Origin: WHTF01 sp964482425 | GTDB taxonomy: Bacteria > Desulfobacterota > Binatia > UBA9968 | Direction of reading: 5' to 3' | Assembly: GCA_964482425.1 (NCBI GenBank) | Contig: CAYZXN010000204.1 | Location: forward strand, 1-5,080 | Length of the DNA stretch: 5,080 bases | Shown here: positions 4,936 through 5,080 of the stretch, in pieces | Numbering within the stretch: position 1 is the stretch's first letter | Layout of the letters: each line of letters opens with the position of its first letter | Position numbers and translations under genes: made by a program | Notes under the pieces: generated by a model | The model's database searches: none | Told to the model about the DNA's origin: nothing | The model's input: only the letters and a program-made list of their open reading frames with translations

Positions 4936-5080
4936 GAAGAAATGTGGAACGGACAGTTGAGCATTGCGTGACGCCAGCGCATCGGCAGCGCGGACAAGAC
5001 CAATCCATCGAAGCCTGATGGACTCTGTCGCGTAACAGCCCTCCAGCCGCAACAGAGCCGTGCGAACAGGGATAGCAACC
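4936..5080. other. Right-edge segment without a recognisable gene
   Basis: Minus-strand codons are open from 5052 to 4861, but the peptide has no family resemblance and runs through the VOC promoter and ribosome site. I see no RNA gene or mobile-element end. CTCTGT near 5023 and ACAGAG near 5052 form a weak inverted pair. The neighbouring gene on this side lies beyond the window. Confidence 0.4.

Noticed and set aside
3812..4950. The 9-mer ATGTGGAAC at 3812-3820 and 4942-4950, upstream of two minus-strand genes
   Set aside because: Several dozen 9-mer repeats are expected by chance in 5 kb, and the distances to the two candidate promoters differ (about 21 and 30 nt from the -10).
4499..4960. 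A 153-residue plus-strand frame opposite the VOC gene
   Set aside because: The minus strand carries a complete VOC protein with metal ligands and a consensus ribosome site. This frame has neither homology nor a start signal.
4861..5052. A 63-residue minus-strand frame upstream of the VOC gene
   Set aside because: It passes through the VOC promoter and ribosome site, and its peptide is unlike any family I know.

Overview
The window looks like ordinary chromosomal DNA from a Gram-negative bacterium of moderate-to-high GC content, most likely a proteobacterium, though an acidobacterium cannot be excluded. The grounds are a Nu-class (YfcG-like) glutathione transferase, a periplasmic mono-haem cytochrome c and a membrane di-iron desaturase. 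I could run no database search, so the taxonomic guess is weak. I see no tRNA, rRNA, transposase, CRISPR array, phage gene or integrase.

Layout. Positions 91-1407 carry three plus-strand genes: a YfcG-type glutathione transferase broken by a one-base frameshift near 490-495, a 71-residue TM2-like membrane protein (841-1056), and a YciI-family protein (1087-1407). They face two minus-strand genes: a delta-9-type fatty acid desaturase (best start TTG at 2386) and a zinc-independent quinone oxidoreductase/MDR enzyme (2759 to about 3721). A 372-nt gene-free stretch separates those two. Another gene-free stretch of about 310 nt (3728-4037) separates the oxidoreductase from a divergent plus-strand cytochrome c gene ending at 4463. 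That gene converges, with an 11-nt gap, on a minus-strand VOC/glyoxalase-fold gene (4475-4864). I recognise no gene from 4865 to the right edge.

Functional reading. Several products (glutathione transferase, quinone reductase-like MDR enzyme, VOC protein) belong to families that often handle electrophiles, thiol redox or small reactive metabolites. The desaturase acts on membrane lipids, and the cytochrome is a secreted electron carrier. Strands alternate and spacing is loose, so this looks like a set of independently transcribed housekeeping or stress genes rather than one operon or a recognisable new system.

Points worth a second look: the frameshifted transferase; the cytochrome gene, whose signal peptide appears to begin at an ATC codon six bases after a GGAGG; two interlocking inverted repeats (3865-3936) in the leader of that gene, with H-type pseudoknot topology; the long leader and non-ATG start of the desaturase; and a 14/15 direct repeat, out of frame with itself, at the desaturase C-terminus.
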